A DNA stretch of 64,000 bases from Cydia pomonella. Its lineage: Eukaryota > Arthropoda > Insecta > Lepidoptera > Tortricidae. Positions 23,878 to 35,200 of this stretch are shown piece by piece (the first letter of the stretch is position 1; every line of letters starts with the position of its first letter). Below the pieces are notes generated by a model. It was not told where the DNA came from and did not search any database. It worked only from the letters and a program-made list of their open reading frames with translations. The translations under genes were made by a program, and so were the position numbers. The stretch spans positions 30,853,968-30,917,967 of the forward strand of contig NC_084704.1 of the NCBI RefSeq assembly GCF_033807575.1, written 5' to 3'.

Positions 23878-25806
23878 AAGGTCACTGTGGGCAAGACCGT
23901 CTACAAGGCAAGTCCGTCAACACATTATAACTTTTGAATTAGAAAGCGTTTGCCGCTTTGGCGTCGATTTAATAAGTCAGGTTTTCGCGCTTGTTCCCTC
24001 ACTCTAAAACAGATGGCGCTGTGACAACGAACTTCAGAGCAATCCGCGTAAACAAATCATTACGTGTATGGAACTCGAAGTGATAGTGCGACAGTCTCTG
24101 CAAATAAAATTGTTAAAAATAGTTTGTGACAAGATTTTGCACCAGAAATTGACTACGTAAGTAATGTAAGACCCGGCAATCTTTATTATGTGTTTAAATT
24201 ATCAGATACTGGCTTAGTTTTGTAATTATACGTCCCATCATTCATCACATTAAAATTTTGCTAAGTTGGAAAGTCCGTCTACTATGCACCAGTGAAGTCC
24301 GTCATATGCCGGACTTTCCTTGAATCAGAGGTTACCAACTGTTAAATGGCTCCAATATTATTTATTACGATTTTATAATGTTACTACAGATACGCATCTT
24401 TACGACATTGCGCATGATGTTTGTGTTTTGTGTTTATTAACAATTTTAATCTCGAAACTACTAAAGAAATGTGTTCTTCATCCTCAGCACTATGTAACCG
24501 AAAATACAAATAAGAAAATACCTATTAAGTAAATAAATAAATAAATATTAGCCGCAAACTAAGCATAGCTTAGCTTTTACTATTGGTGCTAGGCGACGAC
24601 ATATACAAACTTATATAGATAAATACATAAAAAACAAACATGACTGGAGGAACAAATATCTGTGTAGATTATACAAGCAAATGCCCCTACCGGGATTCGA
24701 ACCCATGATCATCGCCTTCATATGTTATATTATTATACCTATGACACATATTATTACCCTTTTTACTCCTCTTGAATTTTATAATACGGTTGTAGTCATA
24801 TTTTCTTGACAGTTTTGAAGATTAAAATCATTGCAGCCATATCAGTCCGTACGTATTTTTTATTTCGGAACATTTATTGTACTTATCGTGGTTTAGGCGT
24901 TTTGCCTACACCGTGATACATGGTTACGCGCCACGCCAACGCTGTACCGCGCGTGCCACGCCGCTATGTGACGTGGGTTCTTCGCCTTACTTATCCTGAA
25001 AATTTACGTATGTAGGGTACCTACTTGTGTTATGGAGGTTGATTTGCCAATCACTTTTTGATTTAAACTTAAACGGTGTTCGTAATATAATTTTTTTTTT
25101 ACAAGAACATATGGTACAGTACAGTAGATGTTATAAATTTACATTGTTGACCCCTAATATGTTCTGTCACATGGTGTGTGAAAATGGTTTTCCCATGACA
25201 TGACAAAGCCATGCATGTGGACACTAACTACTAAAACTAAAAATTATTACTATACTAAAATTGCTACTACTACGAGTTTATTTATGTAACCCTCTTTGAT
25301 CTCCGTAAATTTAAAACAACGAGTAAATTTAAAATGACTATTGGTATTTTATTAAGTCCAAAAAATAAGTACGTATAATTATTTTCCAAAAAAGGTTTAC
25401 GACCCCATTTTCGTAAGTACTTACCTTTTAATAAGAAAAATTGTGTTTATTTCGAATCTAAACCCTATATTAACAAGTTTAGAGTACACTTTTCATTGTC
25501 TTGTTTCATTCTTTGTAAGGATTTGAATACGAACACATAAGCACCCATAGTATGGCTGATATCGTTACTAGACGGACTTACCTTAAACTACACGGGAAGT
25601 CCGTCTACTCGCCGAATTTTTAAAAATACTATTTTTTTTTGCTTAATTTATGATTAAAATGATCTGTCACTATAGCTTAACTATTATTTATGAAATTCTT
25701 CATCGTATGTGATTACAAGCGGTCATGTAAGTGAATAATTAACGGAGCTAGAATACTCCAATGTAAAAAATAAATAAAGTATGCCGGTCTTGCCCACAGT
25801 CACCTT
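23878..25806. mobile_element. Candidate DNA transposon with ~22-nt terminal inverted repeats
   Basis: The left end AAGGTCACTGTGGGCAAG(ACCG) and the right end (CGGT)CTTGCCCACAGTCACCTT are inverted copies with about one mismatch, 1.9 kb apart. Inside, the motif AAGTCCGTC recurs in both orientations (near 23909, 24270, 24293, 25571 inverted, 25601), as subterminal transposase sites do in some elements. No transposase was seen. A SINE lies within it. The element boundaries and target duplication are not established. Confidence 0.45.
24525..24745 (-). mobile_element. tRNA-derived SINE (minus orientation)
   Basis: On the minus strand GGGTTCGAATCCCGG (B box) is followed by TAGGGGCATTTGCTTG and a body, ending in a (TTTA)n-type tail seen on the plus strand as AAATAAATAAATAAATATT at 24531-24549. 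Confidence 0.7.
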
Positions 25807-26810
25807 AACTAAATAAGAATGGAGTTTAGCTATAAGTATAATTTATAAGTGACTACCGATTACCTATTTATGTTTTATAGATAATATCATTTGCGGTTTC
25901 ATAGACATCTTATTATTACAATATATATTATGTCCGTGGTTTTACGTGCTGCAAAGAGTTGTATAATATATTGACGATGTAAGTACGTACGTGCGACGGA
26001 CGCAGTCATACCGTTTTCACATTGCCCGGTCCTATATCTGGTACGACTACAATGAAGTAATAAAGTGACTTTTTATAACTATTTTTTTTTTTTTCATTAA
26101 ATGAATAGGTAATTATTGTACAAAACAAAGCATCAATACAGAAATAAAATTTACGCCATAGGGCACTCTAGCGACTGGTTTCTTCCACGGGTCATCCGAC
26201 ATCCGATGTCGGATCGGACATTGTGAAAACGCTTTCATTCTGTCTGGGGAAGCTGCCATGCGCAATGTGCACTCTTAATTAAATTTCCGTACTTTTTCTC
26301 ATCTGATGAGATATTCGTTTCTTCTCATATCAGAGATCTAGATTACCCTATGGCTAGAGGTAGATTGTAAGTTGGGGCTGTTCCATATGAACGAATTGTT
26401 ATACATTTCGTTACCCCTCAGACGCGCGTTTGGGCTCAGTCGGTAAATGGGGGAAGGTCGGTGGGCCAGAAGGGCGAGGGTGGGTCCCTTCCGAATTATA
26501 ACGACCTTCGATCTCGCGTAGGCATGTGTTTTGTTGATTAAAATATTGAGTCACGGGGCAAACAAAATGAGAAATTTTCAAGGAGCGCTTAAACTACGCC
26601 GTACTTTTCTGTCGAATAATGAAAAATAGACTGACTTAACTGACAGTTTAGAAGTTTTATAAAAAATGTTACTGGTTATAAACGAGAGAAAACTATTTAA
26701 AATTTATGCATAGGTGGGTAGAGGTGCCTGGTCTACAGGTTTTCTAAACTTAGATGCAGAAACTTGAATATCCTCCAAGTTCTCAGAAAGCTTCACCTTG
26801 CAAAGTGGGA

Positions 26811-26967
26811 TAGAGTCGAACCAAGCTAACTCTGCAGGGCATTTGCAATGACTAAGTGTGGCAATGCCATCATTAATTTCACATTTCTATGAAAATATGA
26901 CGTTTATAATGACACTACCTCACTTTCTTCTATTCAATTTGAGGCAAAGTTGGCTAGACGGACTCTA
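26811..26967. repeat. Degenerate foldback, TAGAGTCGGACCAAG family
   Basis: The ends TAGAGTCGAACCAAGCTAAC and GTTGGCTAGACGGACTCTA are complementary. The interior ATATGACGTTTATAATGACA is repeated at 50250-50285, and a related half copy lies near 7975-8040. Confidence 0.6.
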
Positions 26968-27023
26968 ATGCAGTAATCAGCAACGCTAATCAAATTTAAT
27001 GTTGACAAACTAGACTAGCAAGC

Positions 27024-27055
27024 AATCGGTATTATTTAAAAAAATAATACCGATT
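27024..27055. repeat. Perfect 13-bp hairpin
   Basis: AATCGGTATTATT and AATAATACCGATT are exact complements with a short A-rich loop. No U-tract or gene context points to a function. Confidence 0.6.
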
Positions 27056-27707
27056 ACATACACAAATAGGTACACGCGCCTAAGTTGACGAAACTCAAAA
27101 CTAGACAAGCAATGTAGGGCGACCAAATTGTTCATATTATGGATGGTACCTATAAAAATACATACCCTATTAACAGTTGAATTTGAAAACATTTTTTTTT
27201 AGAGTCGTTGGACTTTTGGATGTATTAGGACCTACGGAATGGTAATTAGGCAGGGACCTCTTTATTAGGCAGGCAACTTCTTCACTAAATCAAAGTAACA
27301 AAATTCTGAGACACTATGTGAGCTAGTAGAATTGAGAATACCACTGATTTTGCATCCGGAATCTATGTGTATGATGATTTACCGTCTGTATAATATATAA
27401 CCAAAGTAAATCTTGCAGATACTACCAAAGGACTTGTAGGTCTGTATCTACATGCCATTGCCAATAAAGCGAAAGTTCAGCAAGAACGCCGGCCGGTTCG
27501 GGTTGTTTATTTATATAGCGCACGATAGTCCAGTCCAGTACCTACCTATCTAAATTACCTACACAAACAAGGCGTGGCGTATTAAATTGTGTTAAAACGT
27601 TTTGTTAGCATTCGTTTACTGCGTATTCTTTCTTTTTCGTCCTTTTTCCTAATGCAACTAAACCTATCAAATCGAAAGTAACGGAATTTACGGAATAGGA
27701 TATTTGA

Positions 27708-27925
27708 TTGTTTTAAATAAATTATTTCACACCATGCATGAAATAAAGCAACACAACATTAATAAAGAAACATAGACAGCAGCTAGTTTTAGACACTATT
27801 TGTATTTTATAATTTGTATAGAACTATAAAAAGTCAGTAACTTAACCGTGACGTCATTTGCTAGTGTTTCGTAGTGTTTCATATGAATTCCATAGTGGCA
27901 AATCGTTTTGACAGTTCGAAAAAAA
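27708..27925 (+). repeat. ~210-bp dispersed repeat, copy 2
   Basis: This is the second copy of the repeat described at 23335-23545, in the same orientation 4.4 kb away and diverged by substitutions and small indels. Confidence 0.7.
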
Positions 27926-28622
27926 AACTTTTGAGAAGACTTTTGTGATTTGGAAACAATAGGAGTAAAGTAAGTATTCGTTATTTAAAAATAAGTTACA
28001 TTATTGAAATCGTCGAGCTTGCGGCTCGTGGAACTTAACAACATGTGCCGTCAAGGATTTCTTGAATGCATGAATCACCTTGATACAGTCATGCTGCCGC
28101 TTAAAACATACATTTGTAAATAAAACGAATAGATAATGCAGATTTCTAAAATTGTTAAGGTGCTGAGAGATTTAGGAATCGATAAAAAAGCGAAATTTGA
28201 CCGACATGCCCAAATGTTCCACCCACGGTATTTCTTGATTACGGCTGTGTCCAAATCAATGCCTTGATACCTATTTGGCAGTCAATTTAGACAATTTAAG
28301 CCCAATTTGGCTTGGCTCTGTCAAGTCCTGCCGTCCTGCGTAGATTCCAGAGCACATGATATCGTATCGAATCGGCTAAATATTGTGGAAGATTAAAAGG
28401 ATATACCTTCGCTTTGTTTCAGCAACTATACAAAATAGCATTCACTGTGTGTGCAAAGGAATTAATATCTATAAAATTGATACGGCGAATCGGGCAGCAC
28501 GGACAAGACAACTTCGTTATCGATCGTGCTTGCGCATTCGCCCGGCCGGCTTTATTCGTGGGAAGGATTTTATAACACAAAAACACTGCAAAAGATCCTT
28601 CGGGAGCCATCCGTGATCATAC

Positions 28623-29000
28623 CTGTGTGGTAGGAGAGGTGTATCACCGGAGCGCACACAACACTTAAAAAGCACAACACTCGCGAAAGGACGGCGGTAA
28701 CAACCGAACCGCCCGAGAGACCGACGCGGAGTGAGTAAGTAGGTATTCAAGGAACATTCATCGGCCAATGACACGAGTGGAGGGAGACGGATGAGCGTGC
28801 CGCTCGCTTGCACACTACAGATACGAAGGGGTGATCTTTGCCGAAATGTGCCGAAGCGCTGCGATTTTGGCCGACGCCAGGACCCCCTTTTGCGCGCGCA
28901 GGATTTAAGCAGGACAGCGCTCAGCCTTGCGTAATGCGTACTACCCGTACTACCATTGAGCACAGATGGACAATCATCCGTGCCAAAAAAAGGACCCCCT
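28623..29000 (-). promoter_or_regulatory. Candidate promoter and non-coding first exon of the Dscam gene
   Basis: This GC- and CpG-rich island stands out from the AT-rich surroundings. On the minus strand it ends with a good donor (CCACACAG/GTATGA, exon end 28623). The preceding sequence GAGTGTTGTGCTTTTTAAG resembles the 5' UTR in front of the Dscam ATG (GAAGTGTTGTGAAGTG). A CCAAT motif (CATTGGCC read on the minus strand) lies near 28765. The next coding exon downstream on this strand has an acceptor at 15066, which would need such an upstream exon. The start site is not identified. It could instead belong to another transcript. Confidence 0.4.
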
Positions 29001-31860
29001 GATCCTTTTTGTTTTTGGTGGGCTCCATAGATGTCGTTGGTGTGGTGACGGTGAGCACAATTCACAATTATCGTTGATTACGTCATAAATCCTAATACGA
29101 TGTCCTACACAGAATGTTTTTCCAACCTTTACCCTTATTTTGCGAGGTGAATATTACTTTATACTGAGTAACTTTTACTTTAAGGCCAGCCCCGAAATCG
29201 CGAAAATAAAATTGAATGTTTCATTACCTTTTGGTATGCTTAGGAGCAGATCTGCTCCACATACATACAATTGAACCAAATTTAATTTAAACATGAATAT
29301 GTCATGGTTGCTAAATAAAATAAATGATCAAATTTTTGTGAGGCGCATAAGAAAGGTTACAGTTTGTTTGATTACATGTCGATTTTTCTATGGAAAAGCT
29401 ATAGTTATTTGTGTAACAAGAGAGGAAAGTTAGTTTTTGTTGCGAGTGTTGATTTTGAGTCCCGAGTAAGCGAAAGATTCTATAATTGCTCGCTTCGCTC
29501 GTGATTCTAAGTTAGAATTTTGAACGTAGCGAGGGACTCAAAAACACGAGATGTAAAATAACTTTGCTCTCGTGTGACACATACAACTTTTCATCTCAGT
29601 AGAGAGAACATAAAGGTTAAAAAAATTCAACATAAACATAAATTCAACACTTTGAACTTTGAACATCAAGTAAAGTTTTTATTCCTGTATTCATGGCCTT
29701 CACTAAATTAAAAAGCTACTTTGTCTTACTTCCTGGAGTGACGAAAGTAGGTTTGTTCGAGCTGCTGAGGTGAAAAATATTTTTTCGCGATTTCGAGGTT
29801 CGTGCCATAATTGCCATATTCACACGCATCCTGTAATCCCTGTATGTGGCAATGGCAGAATAATAAAGGGAAAAAAAATACTGGTAACACGAATAAGGGT
29901 CTCAAATAACGATGTGATAAAGTAAATATTTACGGAAATAATCGCTCCGAAAGAAAAAATGTGTTCCCACCCCCCACCCCTCCCTCTAACTTTTGTACCA
30001 TGGGTCCAAAAAATATGAAAAAAAATCGTTAAACAAAAGCTGAATAAATACTTTCAAAGAAAACTATAGCAATCATGATCGATCCAGCTGTTTATAAGTT
30101 TTTGCAAAAACTTTTTTCTTCTTAGTAAAAAGACGTACAAAGCGCTGCGAAAGTATTTGCTTTTATGCTTGTAATGTAAGTACATGATACTTACTAAAAC
30201 CCCCGTTTAGGCTATTCTGACAGACCGGTCTCAGCATGGCCCGACATGCTTATGGCCGATTTTTTAATTTAAAATTTATAATATAAAATTTTAATATCAT
30301 AAATTAAAATACTAGAATAATGTTAATAGTTTATTAAAAATAAAATTGCAAAGAGTAACATAACAGCACACTAACAATACATATGGCAGTATTTTGTTAT
30401 AATATACTATATTTTATATAAAACTATAGAAACTGATAAAAAGATTTAAAATTTCACTATAACTATTTTTCTAATAATTGTTCATTGACTTCATACAGAA
30501 AAATATCAAAAAGTTGTGAGTTGGAAGATTAATTAAGTCTGGTTATTAGTTTATTTTTACCTATTTATTGCATTTATATAAAAAATATGTTTAAAATACA
30601 TTATATGTATGTATAGTTCGTTTTCTCACACTCCATCAAATAAAATACCTAATACAATCACCGCAAACATCGAGGAACTGCCTGGACAATATAAATAAAA
30701 TCGTTAATAAATATAATTTTATCTTTTAGTTATGGCACAACAATAAATTCTCAAAAATATTTACGCTGACATAATAGTATAAAAATAACATTCAAACATA
30801 ATTTAAGCGAATATAAATTTTAACTATCTATTATGCACTTTTCTTACTCTAAAACTGGTGTGTATAACTTCTACAAAGTTATTTATAAAGTTCCATACTA
30901 TAATCTCAATAGGTTTTCTTACAATCAACTCTTACTCAATACACAAGAACCAAACATAGCTACCAAAATCGCGATCTAATCGAGTGCAAGCCAATAGTCT
31001 CTAAATGGCGGTCATTGTTGAAATCGATAATAAAAACGGATTCAATACGAAAGGCGACAAACGACCAACTCAAGCCACCAGGATGGCAACTTAAGTTTTA
31101 AGCTTCGTTTGTTTTTCAGTTTACCAATGTCTTAAATAATCATATCAAAAGAAATTGATGGTTCAAAGTGATTCAAACTTTTTAATTTAGTAATAAAGTC
31201 AAATGGTTGTGAAAAGGTCACTAAAAGCTGCTCTAAAGTTTGCCTACACAGACACAGATACAGTTAAGACTAGAAGGATAGAAATATAGCCAACATTATA
31301 AACACGATAAATTTATTTGTAAGAATTTTCTAACAATATACGCCTTTCAAAATTACTTTAAGACGATGTTCAACATGTATTTAGTTGATATTGTAAAAGT
31401 AGTTTACTCTTTAATTTTAGTTTAATAATTTAAACTCGTTCATTAAGGACTTATAGAGCCTTTATATCTTTATATTATAAGATCACCACTCATCATCATA
31501 GGAATAATAAAACACACCAAGAGAAGCAATACATCTCCGATTAATTTGGAGAGTCAATTCATTCCTGTCTCAAAGTGCGTCCGGATCTGACGAATGCATC
31601 TATTCGAAAAAGACTCGCTCACACGCGGTCATTTCGTCTGCCGGGTGCGTTTATTGCGAGAGGGATTCCCAAACGGCGCAATCGCCAGATATGTACAATC
31701 AGCAGCAGAAGTTGCTAAGCGAGATTATTTATTCAGAATGAACTGAACACTTTATTGTTATGATAATATAAGAGTGAGTAAAATAAAAGACAGTATGATT
31801 CCATCTGACTATGGTCAACCGACAAACGACTATAATGTGAAATAGATGTCGTATACGAAA
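29001..31860. other. Intergenic region between GlyP 3' end and the Dscam promoter candidate
   Basis: AT-rich sequence with no recognised coding exon. It contains a palindromic repeat (29400-29600, with TCGCTTCGCTCG) and a diverged part of the ~710-bp repeat (29920-30262). GlyP's 3' UTR must end somewhere here: minus-strand AATAAA hexamers occur near 31728 and 31752, but which is used cannot be told. Confidence 0.5.
29920..30262 (+). mobile_element. ~710-bp dispersed repeat, copy 3 (diverged 3' half)
   Basis: It shares AATAATCGCTCCG, CCCTCTAACTTTTG, GGTCCAAAAAATATG, TAGTAAAAAGAC and the GGCCCGACATGC end with the copies at 9566-10276 and 44448-45160. The 5' half and the inverted 12-mers are lost or unrecognisable. 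Confidence 0.65.
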
Positions 31861-31861
31861 A

Positions 31862-31976
31862 AAACATGACCAAGGCCTTTCGTGCTCCGGGCTGGAATCA
31901 AACCAGCATCCACTGCTTTCGCAGCAGATGCCTCAACACTCGTTCACCCGAGTCACGGCGGGTCGATTTCTCTATA
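31862..31976 (-). mobile_element. tRNA-derived SINE or tRNA-like fragment
   Basis: The minus strand reads GTGACTCGGGTGAACGAGTG, CATCTGCTGCGAAAGCAG (an anticodon-like stem and loop), then GCTGGTTTGATTCCAGC (T-arm like). There is no proper acceptor stem, so it is not a tRNA gene. It sits just beyond the GlyP stop codon and may be transcribed in the 3' UTR. Confidence 0.6.
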
Positions 31977-32068
31977 TATAATCTCTTAGTTACGGCGCCG
32001 TTTTCTGACAAGCTACTCTTGCCAAAGTACAGTTCTGCTGCTGAGTGGAGGCTATGGAGGAACGATGT

Positions 32069-32218
32069 TTAGACGGTGTCATGCGGCGACGGCAGCTTCT
32101 CCCACGAGGGCTCGACGCCCCAGATCTCGCGCGCGTACTCCGCGATGGTGCGGTCCGACGAGAACTTGCCCGACGTCGCGATGTTCTCGATCACCATCTC
32201 CGCCCACTTCGCCTGGTC
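32069..32218 (-). CDS. GlyP: GlyP exon 10, C terminus (aa 793-841, stop TAA)
   Basis: After ATTCCAG it reads DQAKWAEMVIENIATSGKF, then SSDRTIAEYAREIWGVEPSW and KLPSPHDTV, stop at 32071-32069. The ending matches the usual insect C terminus. Confidence 0.95.
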   Translation of the reverse strand, partial: DQAKWAEMVIENIATSGKFSSDRTIAEYAREIWGVEPSWEKLPSPHDTV

Positions 32219-35200
32219 CTGGAATTAATGCATAAGTCAATACGCGACTTGACTATAGATACATTATTTTTGTAACAGTAACGGAAAAGATACCAAACAT
32301 TTTTTTGTGCTTTCAAAGATATTTTTTAATTAAGTACATAGCAAAAACCAACATAAATGAGGTGGATAACACATTACAATACTCGTAATACAATACGATT
32401 TATTTATCTCACAATATACAATTGCACTTAAAAGTACACGTAAGTAAATTCTAAGGAATATATATTGTGATAGTTTGACGTACGTAAATATTCACTGCAA
32501 ACGTTATTACAGTACAAACCATACTCGAACGATAATAGTACATTACGATACAAGTGCGAAAAATAGGAAATTCGAAACGAGTGGCGATAAATTAAAACAC
32601 GACCGAAGGGAGTGTTTTAAATCGACACGAGCTGCGAATTACCTATTCGCACATGTATCGTACAACGTTTTACAGTACATATGGCCCTTTAAATGTTCGA
32701 CACAGTAACGTAATATGCTAATTTTCGCACTAGTGCGGTAAAGTAGCACCATATGTACTGTAAATGTACATTGTAACCATACCTCCATATACCTAAACGT
32801 CATAATCGACCAGCTGAAAGAACCGAACGTGCTGGAGAAATACATGGGCAAGGTGAGCTAGAACGAAGCAGCCCGGCAAGAAGCCGCGGCAAACCATAAT
32901 AGTGCGATATGTGTATTCTTCTGGTACACCTTAGTCACACACACTGCTACGCGTGAGTATATTAGCCAGCTCGCCCTGCGAGAAGAATTTACTGCAAACC
33001 ATACTAGTGCGATATATGCGCCTCGATGTACGCGTCATAATCAGCCAAGTGTAGGAACCGAACGTGATGGAGGAGTACGTTAGCCAGGTGGGCGAAACGG
33101 CCCGGCTCGCCCGACAAGAACCCGCTACAAACCATACTACTGCGATATATGCAATTACCTGGTAGGCATCAGAGACGCGCTGCTGCGCCTCGATGTAAGC
33201 GTCGAAATCGGCCAAGTGTAGGAACCGGTCGTGGTGGAGCAGGACGTCGGCGATGTGCGCGAAGCGGCCCGGCTCGCCCGGCGAGAAGAAGCCGCTGCGG
33301 ATCTGCTCCACGCACTGCCGGAGCTCGGGGTTGCGCTCGTAGTACTCGTACGCGTTGTAGCTAGAAAAAAATATTAGATTAATTATTATTTTTTAAGATG
33401 GACTGTTATATTTCTTGAAAATCAAAGTTATGTATATTCAATAATGTACTAACTTTGAAGTATAAGGGTTAACAATCCAAACACATCTAACTATCTTCGA
33501 GACATCTGGAAACATCCATTAAAAACAATAGAAAGTCCTTTTTGAAGACGACTGAAAATTCACCGCAAGTGCATCTCGTTACAGCGTTCGCAACGCTATA
33601 TTTCGAAGTGGCGCTTGCACATTCGGCAGTCAAAAATCTCACCCCTTCTTATGCAGCGCCTCAACGTCATCAACCCTCATGCCGAAGATGAACAGGTTGT
33701 GCTCGCCAGCCTCCTCGGCCATCTCGACGTTGGCGCCGTCCATGGTGCCGATGGTGAGCGCTCCGTTCAGCATGAACTTCATGTTGCCAGTGCCAGAAGC
33801 CTCGGTACCTGGAAGAGTGCATATAGTTATTTTTTTTTTTGGAAAATGTATTTCAGGCATAGTCTGCCATGAAATATAATCACAGACACAGCACACGTCA
33901 TAGACAAAGCGCAGTCAAGCATTTTGAATATCCGAGCCGTTTAGGTCACTGCAATTCTTTTTATTGTTGGCAATCAGGGTGCACAAGAGGCTTAAGTAAA
34001 GAACTGAGCATTCCTTGAGTTAATGATACAGCAATCATAGGCGCTCTGCGAGTGCATTATGGTAACGCTACACATTCACATTGCTACTTGGACTTCGACA
34101 GGAGTTGATGTCTTGCGAGAGATCCGAGGTTTTCTTCTCTCGCGATAGATTGTAGGGGATTCCAAGTAAAAATTCACATGGTTGTTACTAGTCGGGAGTC
34201 GCCATGTTACAAAGTAGACCGGTACTCTAGTAAATGACTAAAATCCCAAGGTACCGACAGTGGATCTGCTCGCCGAGGTCGGCCGCGGGCATGACCCTCT
34301 CGGCGAGAGTCACGCGGTAGTTCTCCGGGTAGATCAGCTTCAGCTTGTCCACGTCAGGGTCCTTGTTCACCTGAATGTAAATGACTACAATGACAATGTA
34401 CCGGCAGTGGAGATCTGCTCGCTGAGGTCGGCCGCGGGCATGATCCTCTCCACGAGGGTCACGCGGTAGTTCTCCAGGTAGATCAGCTCCAGCTTGTCCA
34501 CGTTAGGGTCCTTGTTCACCTGAATGTAAATGACTACAATGACAATGTACCGGCAGTGGAGATCTGCTCGCTGAGGTCAGCCGCGGGCATGATCCTCTCG
34601 GCGAGGGTCACGCGGTAGTTCTCCAGGTAGATCAGCTTCAACTTGTCGCCCACGTCAGGGTCATTGTTCACCTGGAATATATGAATAATTGTAGTTTTGT
34701 GTGTGACGTCATCGGCATGGATTTGTGAGTGACTTTCTAAGCCTTTTTTGCCATATAATGTCCACACAAATCATAACTCAGATGTCCAGTACGAAACCAA
34801 ATAGATTAGGCAGGGGACCCGGGTACGTCCTTAAACTACGTCCAAAAGAGAGGTATGGGCATTGTGATTGTCATCAGGGCACAGCACTGCGGATGTCATT
34901 CCAGATCTAGAGCAAAGCCCAACTGGGGAAGTACCTCCACCTTACAGAAAACTGCAGCCAAATAACACTAGACTATACTCATAGTGTTGTGTCCCTGCCG
35001 GTAAGGTTGCCAGAGCTCAACGAGGGGGGGGGGGGGGGGGGGGGGGGTTAGGTTCGGCAACGCGCATGTAACTCCTCTGGAGTTGCCATCAGGCGGGTCA
35101 TATGCGATTGGTCAATCAAAATACCGTTTTAATACCTGGGATCTCTAAGATCATTGGTGGACTTTGTGTTTACGAGTTTTCAGTAGTTTGTCCGCCGGTA

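Larger units (their letters stand above)
15066..28622 (-). other. Probable Dscam 5' intron, repeat-rich
   Basis: If the first exon at 28.6 kb is real, this 13.6-kb stretch is the intron before the start-codon exon; otherwise part is intergenic. No host coding exon was recognised on either strand. It contains foldbacks (15452-15612, 16981-17151, 17657-17786, 18143-18237, 22131-22266, 22756-22814, 26811-26967), an RTE fragment, a SINE, a candidate 1.9-kb TIR element, and two copies of a ~210-bp repeat. Confidence 0.5.

Noticed and set aside
23741..24007. 88-aa open frame at the left end of the candidate TIR element
   Set aside because: Considered as a transposase remnant, but no catalytic motif or similarity was visible and it crosses the proposed element end.
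28517..29065. 182-aa open frame on the minus strand
   Set aside because: It lies in a CpG-rich patch where stops are scarce, and the sequence is compositionally odd with no family resemblance. A promoter/first exon fits better.
34255..34671. Exon 7 copies as uncollapsed haplotypes or assembly error
   Set aside because: The copies differ from one another by substitutions and indels, while the 31-nt spacers are shared, and other exons show the same pattern. Real tandem duplication is more likely, though long reads should confirm.
34402..34671. Inclusion of exons 7a and 7b together in one mRNA
   Set aside because: The 31-nt gap is below the size at which introns are normally spliced, and joint inclusion would also break phase (7a ends with one base over, 7b starts in phase 0).
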